Assembly: GCA_964616405.1 (NCBI GenBank)
Contig: CAZTRE010000003.1
Span: forward strand, 1 to 64,000
Source of the DNA: JAEDES01 sp964616405
Lineage (GTDB): Bacteria > Bacillota_I > Bacilli_A > RF39 > UBA660
DNA length: 64,000 nucleotides
Reading direction: 5' to 3'
Below are positions 15,443 through 24,371 of this stretch, in pieces; position 1 is the stretch's first letter, and each line of letters starts with the position of its first letter. Both the position numbers and the translations under genes were made by a program. A model generated the notes under the pieces. It searched no databases. It was not told the DNA's origin and was given only the letters and a program-made list of their open reading frames with translations.

Positions 15443-15798
15443 TATAATTCCTCCTTTAATTTAATCCACTCATTTTCTCTAAAACCAATAAGTATAAAGT
15501 CATTACCTACCAGTAAGGGTCTCTTAATAAGCATACCATCACTAGCAAGTAAATCAAACTGTTCTTCCACAGTCATTGTGGAAAGTTTATCTTTTAAATT
15601 TAATTCTTTATACTTCATCCCACTTGTATTAAATAATTTTTTAATTGGTATATTAAATTGTTTTTTCCACGCTTTAAGTTCTTTTGCAGTAGGTGTTTCA
15701 TTCACAATATTTCTATCAATAAAATCAATATTTTTGCTTTCTAAAAAAGCCTTTGCCTTCTTACAAGTAGAACATTTTGGATATTCAATAAACTGCAT
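15442..15798 (-). CDS. ArsC/Spx-family thioredoxin-fold protein
   Basis: A 118-residue thioredoxin-fold protein with a CSTC motif at residues 9-12 (PKCSTCKKA) and IKRPLLVG near residue 95, the RP-L signature of the ArsC/Spx/YffB family. The CxxC pair is as in Spx (CxxC) rather than classical arsenate reductase. In Bacillus, Spx binds RNA polymerase and controls disulfide stress; non-Spx paralogues may be reductases, and the sequence does not decide between them. It is first in an operon with superoxide reductase, pointing to redox stress. Confidence 0.85.
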   Translation of the reverse strand: MQFIEYPKCSTCKKAKAFLESKNIDFIDRNIVNETPTAKELKAWKKQFNIPIKKLFNTSGMKYKELNLKDKLSTMTVEEQFDLLASDGMLIKRPLLVGNDFILIGFRENEWIKLKEEL

Positions 15799-15825
15799 TA
15801 TATCATCTCCTTAATAATGAATTTT

Positions 15826-15840
15826 TCTATAACATTATAA
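15826..15840 (-). promoter_or_regulatory. Imperfect PerR-box-like site before the Spx-like/dfx operon
   Basis: On the minus strand the sequence TTATAATGTTATAGA matches the left half of the PerR box TTATAAT-N-ATTATAA exactly and the right half at five of seven bases. It contains a TATAAT -10 candidate for the operon. Co-regulation with perR-rbr is plausible but the right half differs from the operator at 13030. Confidence 0.3.
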
Positions 15841-15921
15841 TAACATAATTGTGTATTACCTCGCAAATAAATAAAGTATGTAAATAACGTCACAAAACAT
15901 TTTTTCTTTATAATAAATAGT

Positions 15922-15950
15922 TTGTTTTCTTATAAAGTAAGTGTTAGAAT
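15922..15950 (+). promoter_or_regulatory. Probable promoter of the uvrB unit
   Basis: TTGTTT (15922-15927) and TAGAAT (15945-15950) with 17 bases between. It would give a leader of about 130 bases before uvrB that contains a 29-codon ORF. Confidence 0.5.
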
Positions 15951-15984
15951 AAAAATGTAATATTTAGAAAGTTTATTAATTAAT

Positions 15985-16074
15985 ATGAATGAAAATGTAA
16001 GAGAAGTTTTAGGAAATTTAGGAGTAGCTAGTGTACCGGCATTTAAGAATGCAGTAGTTCCGCAAAAGCAATAG
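15985..16074 (+). CDS. Possible 29-residue peptide upstream of uvrB
   Basis: An ATG-started ORF beginning MNENVREVLGNLG, ending VVPQKQ, 14 bases before uvrB. There is no good ribosome-binding site at the usual distance, so translation is uncertain. It could be a leader peptide or a small protein translated with uvrB. The AGGAG of uvrB lies just after its stop. Confidence 0.3.
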   Translation: MNENVREVLGNLGVASVPAFKNAVVPQKQ

Positions 16075-16088
16075 AATAGGAGATTTAA

Positions 16089-18050
16089 ATGAACGAAAGT
16101 GTTTTCAATTTAGTATCAAAATATACTCCATCAGGAGATCAACCCACAGCAATCGCAGCGCTAGTCCAGGGGATAAAAGATGGTAAAAAAGAGCAAGTAT
16201 TACTTGGTGCCACAGGAACAGGTAAAACTTTTACTATTGCCAATGTAATTAAAGAAGTAGGCAAAAAGACTTTAGTTTTAGCCCACAACAAGACTTTAGC
16301 AGGACAATTATACTCAGAACTTAAGGAGCTTTTCCCAAATAACCGGGTGGAATACTTTGTATCATATTATGACTATTATCAGCCAGAGGCCTATGTTCCA
16401 TCAACAGATACTTATATTGAAAAAGACTCATCAATCAATGATGAAATTGATGAATTGCGTCATGCCGCAACAAGTGCTCTATTATCAAGAGATGATGTCA
16501 TTGTTGTAGCCAGTGTTTCTTGTATTTATGGTATTGGAGAAGTCGAAGAATACAAGAATAAAATGTTGACCCTTTCAGTAGGAGACACAGTAAAACGTAA
16601 TCAGGTTTTAGCAAAATTAGTAGAAATGTTGTATGAAAGAAACGACCTAGATTTTAAAAGAGGAACTTTTAGAGTCCGTGGGGATGTTTTAGAAATTATC
16701 CCTGCATACCAAAAAACAACAGGTTATAGAATTGAATTTTTTGACGATGAAATAGATAGAATTAGCGAAATTGATACCTTAACCGGCGTAATACTTGAAA
16801 ATAAAAAAAATATTAGTCTTTTCCCCGCTAGCCATTTCGTTGTAAGTGATGAAAAATTAAAAGAAGCAATTGTCAGAATTAAAGAGGAACTAAAAGACCG
16901 GTTAGAAGAATTGAAATCCGATAATAAGCTTTTAGCTGCCGAACGACTAGAACAAAGAACTAATTATGACTTAGAAATGTTAGAAGAGACAGGCTTTTGT
17001 TCTGGAATAGAAAACTATTCTGCACCTATGGCCGGTAGAAAACCAGGTGAAACTCCTGTAACATTAATGGACTTCTTTGGTGATGATTATTTATTAGTAG
17101 TTGATGAATCTCACGTCACCCTTCCACAAGTTAGAGGAATGTATAATGGAGATAGGGCGAGAAAAATGAACCTTGTTGAGTATGGTTTCCGTCTTCCAAG
17201 CGCCTTAGATAATAGACCATTAAAATTTGATGAATTTACTAAAAAAATTCATCAAGCTATCTATGTATCCGCAACACCAGGAGAATATGAATTAGAAAGA
17301 ACCAATAATGTCTTTGCGGAACAAATTATTCGGCCGACTGGACTTCTTGATCCGACAATCGAAGTTAGAAAAACCGAAGGTCAAATTGATGATTTAGTTG
17401 GTGAAATAAAGGACCGTATAGAAAAAGACGAAAGAGTCTTGGTAACAACACTAACAATTAGAATGGCCGAAGAGTTATCAAACTATTTAAAAGAATTAGA
17501 TATTAAAGTTGCATACTTACATTCTGAAGTAAAAACACTTGAACGTATGCAAATAATTCACGATTTACGTATTGGAAAATATGACGTTGTAGTAGGAATC
17601 AATTTATTACGTGAGGGAATTGATATCCCAGAAGTATCATTAATTGCCATACTAGATGCAGATAAGGAAGGCTTCTTAAGGAGTAATCGCAGTCTTATCC
17701 AAACAATTGGTCGTTGTGCTAGAAATGCCAATGGGCATGTAATTATGTATGGTGATAAGATGACTGATTCAATGAAACAAGCCATTGATGAAACAGCTCG
17801 TCGACGTGCTATTCAAGAAAAATATAATGCAGATCATGGAATTATTCCAAAGACAATATCTAAAGAAATTAGAGAAGTTATTAGTAATGTTGCCACTGAT
17901 GATACTAAGAAAACTAAGAAACCAACTAAGAAAGAACTTGCTAAGACTATGGAAATTTTAGAACAAGAAATGCGTGAAGCTGCTAAAAACTTAGATTTCG
18001 AACGTGCAATGGAACTAAGAGATATATTATTTGAAATGAAATCACAATAG
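16089..18050 (+). CDS. uvrB: Excinuclease ABC subunit B
   Basis: UvrB (653 residues) is the damage-verifying helicase of nucleotide excision repair, loaded by UvrA and recruiting UvrC. Walker A GATGTGKT spans residues 40-47. The beta-hairpin that clamps DNA includes YYDYYQPEAYVP. Later helicase motifs are VDESHVTLPQ, ATPGEYE and QTIGRCARN. The C-terminal UVR domain (about 616-650, ending FERAMELRDILFEM) binds UvrC. Length is typical. Start ATG follows AGGAG. uvrA lies 1.7 kb downstream, separated by two unrelated genes. Confidence 0.98.
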   Translation: MNESVFNLVSKYTPSGDQPTAIAALVQGIKDGKKEQVLLGATGTGKTFTIANVIKEVGKKTLVLAHNKTLAGQLYSELKELFPNNRVEYFVSYYDYYQPEAYVPSTDTYIEKDSSINDEIDELRHAATSALLSRDDVIVVASVSCIYGIGEVEEYKNKMLTLSVGDTVKRNQVLAKLVEMLYERNDLDFKRGTFRVRGDVLEIIPAYQKTTGYRIEFFDDEIDRISEIDTLTGVILENKKNISLFPASHFVVSDEKLKEAIVRIKEELKDRLEELKSDNKLLAAERLEQRTNYDLEMLEETGFCSGIENYSAPMAGRKPGETPVTLMDFFGDDYLLVVDESHVTLPQVRGMYNGDRARKMNLVEYGFRLPSALDNRPLKFDEFTKKIHQAIYVSATPGEYELERTNNVFAEQIIRPTGLLDPTIEVRKTEGQIDDLVGEIKDRIEKDERVLVTTLTIRMAEELSNYLKELDIKVAYLHSEVKTLERMQIIHDLRIGKYDVVVGINLLREGIDIPEVSLIAILDADKEGFLRSNRSLIQTIGRCARNANGHVIMYGDKMTDSMKQAIDETARRRAIQEKYNADHGIIPKTISKEIREVISNVATDDTKKTKKPTKKELAKTMEILEQEMREAAKNLDFERAMELRDILFEMKSQ

Positions 18051-18058
18051 GAGGAAGT

Positions 18059-18781
18059 ATGAAATTAAATGTATTTGTTTCATCTCAAAAAGATGGAATT
18101 ATGTCTAAAGATAAAAAGTTCTTTCCTAATCTGTCTAAAGAAGAAAGAGAACTTTTATATAAAACTACATTAAGTCGTTTCTTTGCTAAAAGAGATATTA
18201 ATTATGATAATGTTATCATTTTATCCGATAAAAACAAAGAAATAAAGTCACGTGTAGTAACATCAACAACTAAAAAAGTAAAAGAAGCGATTCTTCTATT
18301 AAAAGATACTACTAAAAATTTATGTATTGCTGCCGAAACTAATGATTATCCAATTATCATTGCTTCTGCTAAAAACCAAAAGAATCATTCAGTCGTAGCT
18401 GTAGCACAAGGAACACCTGAAAATTTAAACAATGATCTTCTTCATGAAATAATAGAAAGTTTGATTAAAGAAACAAATGCTGCGCCATTTGAAATGACCT
18501 TCTATATTGGGGCTTGCCCCGACAAAGAAAAATTCATTATTGACAAAACTATTATTACAAATGATTATATTTGGAAAGACGCAGTAACAAAAAAGAAAAA
18601 GAATTATTATTTGGATATTAGATATGCTATTTTTAATACCTTAGTTAAAGAAATAGTTGATCCTAATAATATTTATTTTGATAGTACTGATACAACAACA
18701 GATGATAAATATTTTTCTGCTTTTGCCAAAAAAGAAGGTAAAAATTTAGTTTGCGTGGTATATATTGATGAAGAAATTTAA
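18059..18781 (+). CDS. Degenerate YfiH/laccase-domain (DUF152-like) protein
   Basis: A 240-residue protein that follows the course of the YfiH/DUF152 purine-nucleoside phosphorylase/adenosine deaminase fold: VTSTTKKVKEAI, then LCIAAETNDYPIIIAS where the active family has TADCxP, then VVAVAQGT where it has AHAGWRG, the YIGACPD turn (GPSI in active members), LDIRYAIFNTL, and a DDKYFSAFAKKEG end. The metal-binding Cys and the His are both replaced, so activity is unlikely. It starts 8 bases after uvrB and overlaps the radical SAM gene. The family call is from pattern order, not from catalytic residues. Confidence 0.55.
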   Translation: MKLNVFVSSQKDGIMSKDKKFFPNLSKEERELLYKTTLSRFFAKRDINYDNVIILSDKNKEIKSRVVTSTTKKVKEAILLLKDTTKNLCIAAETNDYPIIIASAKNQKNHSVVAVAQGTPENLNNDLLHEIIESLIKETNAAPFEMTFYIGACPDKEKFIIDKTIITNDYIWKDAVTKKKKNYYLDIRYAIFNTLVKEIVDPNNIYFDSTDTTTDDKYFSAFAKKEGKNLVCVVYIDEEI

Positions 18782-19601
18782 AAAAATCTATGTTGAAATT
18801 TCTAATCGCTGTAATTTATCATGTAGCTTTTGTAGTCAAGTTTTAAAACCAAGTCGTACAATGGCGGTGGATGAATTCACACATATTATAGAAGAAATAA
18901 AACCATACACAGATAACATATATTTGCATGTAAAAGGTGAACCACTCTTACATTCAAATATTATACAGTTTTTAGAAATAGCCGAAAATTATGATATGAA
19001 GGTAAATATTACCACTAATGGAATTCTTTTTCCCGTCAAAGTAGATAGCCTTTCTAAATGTAAGTCCCTAAGAAAAATCAACTTTTCTCTTCATTGTGAA
19101 AATGAAATCCCCAACTATGTTGAAAATATCTTAAACGCCGTAGATAAATTACCACAAAATATAACTGTAATTTATCGGTTATGGACTCTTCATAATGGCA
19201 TACTTGATAAAAAGTCACAGGAAATTGCGGAAAAATTAGCTAAACATTATAATTTATCCTCAGAAGTTGTTGATAAAATTAAAAATGAGAAGAATATAAA
19301 AATTTCTTCCACAATATATGTGGATAAAGATAATGAATTTGAATGGCCAGAAATCTCTGCATATCAAAGTTGTGGTTATTGCTATGCCCTAAAAACACAT
19401 TTAGCTATTCTTTGTGACGGAACAGTAGTTCCATGTTGTCTTGATAGTAATGGATGCATTGAATTAGGCAACATTTATAAACAATCCCTTGATGACATAT
19501 TGAAAAGCGAAAGGTATCTCAATTTGAAGAAATCTTTTCAGAATAGAAAACCTTCAGAATTACTTTGTAAGTCCTGCAAGTTTAAAGAACGCCTAAAATA
19601 A
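18768..19601 (+). CDS. Radical SAM protein with SPASM-like C-terminus
   Basis: A 277-residue enzyme. CNLSCSFC (near residues 14-21) is the CxxxCxxC motif for the radical SAM 4Fe-4S cluster. The C-terminal third has SCGYCYALK, then GTVVPCCLDS, and CKSCKF, a SPASM/twitch-type set of cysteines for auxiliary clusters, as in peptide- or protein-modifying radical SAM enzymes. Target unknown. The ATG at 18768 overlaps the end of the YfiH-like gene in another frame (codon TTG just before is an alternative). Co-transcription with uvrB and the YfiH-like gene is likely. Confidence 0.8.
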   Translation: MKKFKKIYVEISNRCNLSCSFCSQVLKPSRTMAVDEFTHIIEEIKPYTDNIYLHVKGEPLLHSNIIQFLEIAENYDMKVNITTNGILFPVKVDSLSKCKSLRKINFSLHCENEIPNYVENILNAVDKLPQNITVIYRLWTLHNGILDKKSQEIAEKLAKHYNLSSEVVDKIKNEKNIKISSTIYVDKDNEFEWPEISAYQSCGYCYALKTHLAILCDGTVVPCCLDSNGCIELGNIYKQSLDDILKSERYLNLKKSFQNRKPSELLCKSCKFKERLK

Positions 19602-19722
19602 AAAAAGACTACCTAGAAAAATATTATATAGTCTACTAATACAAAACTTTGATATATTTTATATCATGGTTTTTTTAATATACAAAACAACAAAAAGATA
19701 ACTAAATAGTAAAAAATTATGG

Positions 19723-19728
19723 TATAAT
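19723..19728 (+). promoter_or_regulatory. -10 element of uvrA
   Basis: TATAAT lies 18 bases before the uvrA start, with no strong -35. An imperfect AGACTA...TAGTCT inverted repeat at about 19605-19635 may end the preceding transcript. No SOS-box match was noticed here. Confidence 0.4.
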
Positions 19729-19745
19729 ATGGCCTAGGTGATATT

Positions 19746-22559
19746 ATGGATAAAATTATAATAAAAGGTGCACGCGAAAATAATTTAAAAAACATAGATA
19801 TAGAACTTCCTAAAAACAAAATGATTGTTATGACAGGTCTATCAGGTAGTGGAAAATCTTCTTTAGCATTTGATACTATTTACGCTGAAGGACAACGACG
19901 TTATGTTGAAAGTTTATCTGCCTATGCTAGACAATTTTTAGGTGGTTCAGAAAAACCAGACGTTGATAGTATTGAAGGCTTATCTCCGGCCATTAGTATT
20001 GATCAAAAGACTACATCTAATAATCCTCGTTCAACCGTAGGAACGGTAACAGAGATATATGATTATTTAAGACTTTTATTTGCCCGTGTTGGAGTGCCAT
20101 ACTGTCCTAATCACAATGTTCCGATAACTTCCCAAAGCGTAGAGGAAATGACTGACAAAGTTTTAGAATATGGTGAAGGTACTAAAACCATTATTATGGC
20201 TCCGGTTGTTCATGGTGAAAAAGGTAGTCACAAAGAGTTACTTGAAAAACTTCGTAAAGAAGGCTATGTCAGAATTAGAGTTAACAATGAAATGGTTGAT
20301 TTAAGCGAAGAGATCGAACTTGATAAGAATAAGAAGGACAATATTGATGTTGTAATTGATCGTGTTGTTGTTAAAGAAGACTCTCATAGTCGTATTTTTG
20401 AAGCTATTGAGGCCGCAACAAAATTAGCCGAAGGGAAAGTTGTAGTTCAAATATTAGGAGAAAATGCTAAAGAAGTAATTTTCTCAGAACAATTTGCTTG
20501 TCCTCGTTGTGATTTTTCTTTAGGGGAATTAGAACCTCGTATATTTAGTTTTAATGCTCCATATGGTGCTTGCCCAGATTGTAAAGGATTAGGAATAAAA
20601 TTACAAATAGATCCAGATTTATTAATTCCCGATCAAACGCTTTCTATTGCTGACGGTTGTATAAAAACATTAACTGATGATCCAGAGGGGTTAGACTATA
20701 AGAAACTAGAGTGTTTATGTAAACATTATAAGATAAGTATGACTAAACCTTGGAAAAGCTTAACTCAACATCAACAAAATGTTATATTATATGGTTCAGA
20801 TGAAATAATCAATTTCTCATACAAATCAAAAAGTGGTAATAGTTATCATAGTAAAGATTTCTATGAAGGAATCATTAATAACCTAGAACGTCGATATGTT
20901 GAAACTAGTTCTTCATGGGTACGCGATTGGTTAGAAAATTATATGGTCGAATATGAATGTGATACCTGTAAAGGTGCCAGATTAAAAGAAGAAGTGCTTT
21001 CAGTAAAAGTAGCAGGTAAAAATATTTATGAAATAACATGTATGAGTATTAAAGACATATTAAAGTTCTTTAAGAATCTAACTTTATCAGAAGAAAAACG
21101 CCAGATTGCTAACTTAGTTTTAAAGGAAATAAATGAACGCTTGAGTTTCTTATCTAATGTTGGGTTAGAATATTTGACTTTAAACAGAAGTGCTGGAACT
21201 TTATCTGGAGGAGAAGCTCAACGTATTCGTCTTGCAACTCAAATAGGTTCTCATTTAACAGGTGTTTTATATGTTCTAGATGAACCAAGTATTGGCTTGC
21301 ATCAAAGAGATAATGAAAAGTTAATTAAATCAATGCAAGAAATGCGTGATTTAGGTAATACCTTAATTGTTGTCGAACATGATACAGATACTATGCTAGC
21401 TTGCGACTATTTAGTAGATATTGGTCCTGGAGCTGGAGATAGAGGTGGCTATATCGTTGCGGAAGGTACACCAGAAGAAGTTATGAAAAATGAAGAAAGT
21501 ATTACAGGACAATACTTAAGTGGAAAAAAGTGCATTGAAATTCCAAAATCAAGAAGAAAAGGCAGCAAAAAATATATAAAAATCAAAGGTGCAGCCGAAA
21601 ATAATTTAAAGAATATTAATGTAGATATTCCTCTTGGAACCTTTACTTGTATTACAGGTGTTTCCGGAAGTGGAAAAAGTAGCTTAATAAATGAAATATT
21701 ATGTAAGGCGGTTTCTAAACATTTATACAATACAAAGGATAAGCCAGGCAAATATGATAAAATCTTAGGAATGGACAATCTTGATAAAATAGTTGCTATT
21801 TCCCAAAATCCAATCGGAAGAACCCCAAGATCAAATCCTGCTACGTACACAGGTGTCTTTGATGATATTAGAACTTTATTCACCACAACGAAAGAAGCAA
21901 AAATGTATGGTTTTGAAAAAAATAGATTTTCTTTCAATGTAAAAGGTGGTCGTTGTGAAGCCTGCCGCGGTGATGGAGTTAAGAAAATAGAAATGCATTT
22001 TTTACCAGATGTTTATGTACCTTGTGAGGTTTGCCACGGAACTAGATATAATCGAGAAACACTAAACATAAAATATAAGGGGAAAAATATTGCAGAAGTA
22101 CTAGATATGCGAGTTACCGAAGCTCTAGAATTTTTTGATAATGTTCCAAAAATTAAACACAAGTTACAAGTTTTAGAAGAAGTTGGTCTAGGCTATATTA
22201 AATTAGGTCAAAGTGCCCCAACATTATCTGGAGGAGAGGCCGAACGTGTTAAATTAGCTAAGGAACTTCAACGTAAGGCAACAGGAAAAACACTATTTGT
22301 TTTAGATGAACCAACTACCGGTTTACATGTTGATGATATTAAACGTTTACTTGTAATTTTACAAAAAATAGTAGATAATAAAGATACGGTAGTAGTGATC
22401 GAACATAATCTAGATGTTATTAAAGTAGCAGATTATATAATTGACTTAGGTCCAGAAGGTGGAGACGGGGGAGGAACTATCGTCGCAACTGGAACACCAG
22501 AGGAAGTCGCTAAAGTAAAAGAATCATATACAGGGCAGTTCTTAAAGAAAATCTTATAG
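19746..22559 (+). CDS. uvrA: Excinuclease ABC subunit A
   Basis: UvrA (937 residues) is the dimeric ABC ATPase that scans DNA for lesions and hands them to UvrB. Two ATP sites are intact: Walker A GLSGSGKSS near residue 31 and GVSGSGKSS near 638, with signatures LSGGEAQRIRLA and LSGGEAERVKLA. Zinc modules are visible as CPRC...CPDC in the first half, CDTC in the insertion domain and CEAC...CEVC in the second half. Length is normal. lgt follows 16 bases later. Confidence 0.98.
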   Translation: MDKIIIKGARENNLKNIDIELPKNKMIVMTGLSGSGKSSLAFDTIYAEGQRRYVESLSAYARQFLGGSEKPDVDSIEGLSPAISIDQKTTSNNPRSTVGTVTEIYDYLRLLFARVGVPYCPNHNVPITSQSVEEMTDKVLEYGEGTKTIIMAPVVHGEKGSHKELLEKLRKEGYVRIRVNNEMVDLSEEIELDKNKKDNIDVVIDRVVVKEDSHSRIFEAIEAATKLAEGKVVVQILGENAKEVIFSEQFACPRCDFSLGELEPRIFSFNAPYGACPDCKGLGIKLQIDPDLLIPDQTLSIADGCIKTLTDDPEGLDYKKLECLCKHYKISMTKPWKSLTQHQQNVILYGSDEIINFSYKSKSGNSYHSKDFYEGIINNLERRYVETSSSWVRDWLENYMVEYECDTCKGARLKEEVLSVKVAGKNIYEITCMSIKDILKFFKNLTLSEEKRQIANLVLKEINERLSFLSNVGLEYLTLNRSAGTLSGGEAQRIRLATQIGSHLTGVLYVLDEPSIGLHQRDNEKLIKSMQEMRDLGNTLIVVEHDTDTMLACDYLVDIGPGAGDRGGYIVAEGTPEEVMKNEESITGQYLSGKKCIEIPKSRRKGSKKYIKIKGAAENNLKNINVDIPLGTFTCITGVSGSGKSSLINEILCKAVSKHLYNTKDKPGKYDKILGMDNLDKIVAISQNPIGRTPRSNPATYTGVFDDIRTLFTTTKEAKMYGFEKNRFSFNVKGGRCEACRGDGVKKIEMHFLPDVYVPCEVCHGTRYNRETLNIKYKGKNIAEVLDMRVTEALEFFDNVPKIKHKLQVLEEVGLGYIKLGQSAPTLSGGEAERVKLAKELQRKATGKTLFVLDEPTTGLHVDDIKRLLVILQKIVDNKDTVVVIEHNLDVIKVADYIIDLGPEGGDGGGTIVATGTPEEVAKVKESYTGQFLKKIL

Positions 22560-22575
22560 GAATGAGGTAAATAAA

Positions 22576-23409
22576 ATGAATAGAGTAATGCTAGATTTAG
22601 GTTTCATTCAAATATATTGGTATTCTATCTTTATTTTCTTAGGTATGTTAGTTGCCTGTATTGTAATTTATAAAGAAGCAAAGCGCCGAAATATAGATGA
22701 TGAATTTTTAGTAGACTTGACATTTAATACCTTAATATTAGGAATAATTGGTGCAAGATTATACTATGTAGCTTTCAATATTGATTATTATTTAGCTCAT
22801 CCAATAGAAATATTTGAAATATGGAATGGTGGCTTAGCCATTCATGGAGGATTATTTGCCGGTCTAATTACAGTGTTACTTTATTGTAAATCAAAAAAAG
22901 TCAATGTCATGCGAATGTTAGATATAATTGTAGTTGGTGTAATCATAGGTCAAGCTATAGGACGTTGGGGAAATTTTTTCAATCAAGAGGCCTATGGAGC
23001 CATAACTTCTTTAGAAGTTTTAAAAGCCCAGCCTATTCCTAATTTTGTAATTGAAGGTATGTATATTTTAGGTACTTACCATCAACCAACATTTTTTTAC
23101 GAATCGATTTGCTGTCTAATTGGCTTTTTCTTTTTAATAATATTAAGAAACTTCAAGAATTTGAAAAGAGGAACTTTAACCGCCACTTACTTAATATGGT
23201 ACGGAGTACTACGATTCTTTATTGAAGGAATGCGCAGTGACTCGTTGATGTTAGGTCCATTAAAAATAGCTCAACTAGTATCAATCTCGTTTGTACTTAT
23301 TGGCATTATAATAATTATTAATAATATCCGCAGAGGAAAAGATGAAAGGTATTTATATTGCACGGATCCCCAAACAGTTAATAATGAGCAAATCGTATAT
23401 TTTAAATAG
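22576..23409 (+). CDS. lgt: Prolipoprotein diacylglyceryl transferase
   Basis: Lgt (277 residues) transfers diacylglycerol from phosphatidylglycerol to the lipobox cysteine of prolipoproteins, the first step of lipoprotein maturation. About seven membrane segments are visible. Family motifs include LGIIGARLYYVAFN, GGLAIHGGLFAG and the signature GRWGNFFNQEAYG. The C-terminal tail is slightly longer than usual and polar. The start follows AATGAGG. It lies between uvrA and yvcK, a common Bacilli arrangement. Confidence 0.96.
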   Translation: MNRVMLDLGFIQIYWYSIFIFLGMLVACIVIYKEAKRRNIDDEFLVDLTFNTLILGIIGARLYYVAFNIDYYLAHPIEIFEIWNGGLAIHGGLFAGLITVLLYCKSKKVNVMRMLDIIVVGVIIGQAIGRWGNFFNQEAYGAITSLEVLKAQPIPNFVIEGMYILGTYHQPTFFYESICCLIGFFFLIILRNFKNLKRGTLTATYLIWYGVLRFFIEGMRSDSLMLGPLKIAQLVSISFVLIGIIIIINNIRRGKDERYLYCTDPQTVNNEQIVYFK

Positions 23410-23420
23410 AGGTGAATTTA

Positions 23421-24371
23421 ATGAATAAAAAAGTAGTAGTATTTGGAGGAGGAACAGGAATATCTTATTTATTAAGAGGACTAAAAAATTTTCCTGTTGA
23501 TATAACCGCCGTCATTACAACATCCGATAATGGACGTTCAACAGGGCGTTTAAGAGAAGAATTTCATACTCCCGCAGTAGGAGATATTAGAAAAGTAATA
23601 ACTTCTTTATCTGGAATAGATGAACCAATTAAAAGGATGATGGAATATCGTTTTAATACATCAAGCGACTTAGATGGTCATGCCGTAGGTAATTTAATTT
23701 TAACTGCAATGTTAGATATGAATGGTTCCCTAAAAGATTCCATCAGTTATTTAAGCAAGTTATTAGATGTAAGACACACAGTCTTACCGATTTCTGAAGA
23801 TTCAAATCTTACTCTTATGGCTGAAGATTATGAAGGTAATATTATTGAAGGAGAACATCAAATAACAAGTGCTCATCGTCAATTTAAAAGAATCTTTTAT
23901 AAAGATGAACCAAAGGTATTGCCAGAAGTATTAAAAGCCATAAATGAGGCAGATCTACTTATATTAAGTATGGGAAGTTTATATACCAGTGTTTTGCCAA
24001 ATGTTCTATGTAAAGAAGTAAAAGAAGCCTTAGGAAAAACAAAAGCCCCGATTATGTATTTATGTAATGTAGTAACACAACCTGGTGAAACAGATAAATT
24101 CACAGTTGGTGACCACGTTGAATTAATAAATAGATACCTAGAAACTAGAAAGTTAGATGCAGTTATCGCAAGTAATACAAAAATTGATAAAGAAATTGCG
24201 AAAAAGTATTATACAGAGGAACAAAAAGATCCAGTGCCAATTGATCATAAAAAACTAAAAGAATTAGGAGTAGAACTAATCGAGGATGATCTTATTATTA
24301 TTGAAGACAATATTTTAAGACATAATAGTCTGAAATTAAGTTCCCTAATCTTCTCATATTTAGTTAGATAA
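23421..24371 (+). CDS. yvcK: YvcK/CofD-like gluconeogenesis and cell-shape factor
   Basis: A 316-residue protein with N-terminal Rossmann-like VVVFGGGTGIS and ITTSDNGRSTGRL, followed by GDIRKVITSL and LDGHAVGNLILTAM. YvcK proteins bind UDP-sugars and are needed for growth on gluconeogenic carbon sources and for normal cell shape in Bacillus. ATG 23421 is chosen because AGAGGTG sits just before it; the upstream GTG at 23412 is part of that ribosome-binding site. Its stop overlaps the whiA start by 1 base, the usual yvcK-whiA pairing. Confidence 0.95.
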   Translation: MNKKVVVFGGGTGISYLLRGLKNFPVDITAVITTSDNGRSTGRLREEFHTPAVGDIRKVITSLSGIDEPIKRMMEYRFNTSSDLDGHAVGNLILTAMLDMNGSLKDSISYLSKLLDVRHTVLPISEDSNLTLMAEDYEGNIIEGEHQITSAHRQFKRIFYKDEPKVLPEVLKAINEADLLILSMGSLYTSVLPNVLCKEVKEALGKTKAPIMYLCNVVTQPGETDKFTVGDHVELINRYLETRKLDAVIASNTKIDKEIAKKYYTEEQKDPVPIDHKKLKELGVELIEDDLIIIEDNILRHNSLKLSSLIFSYLVR

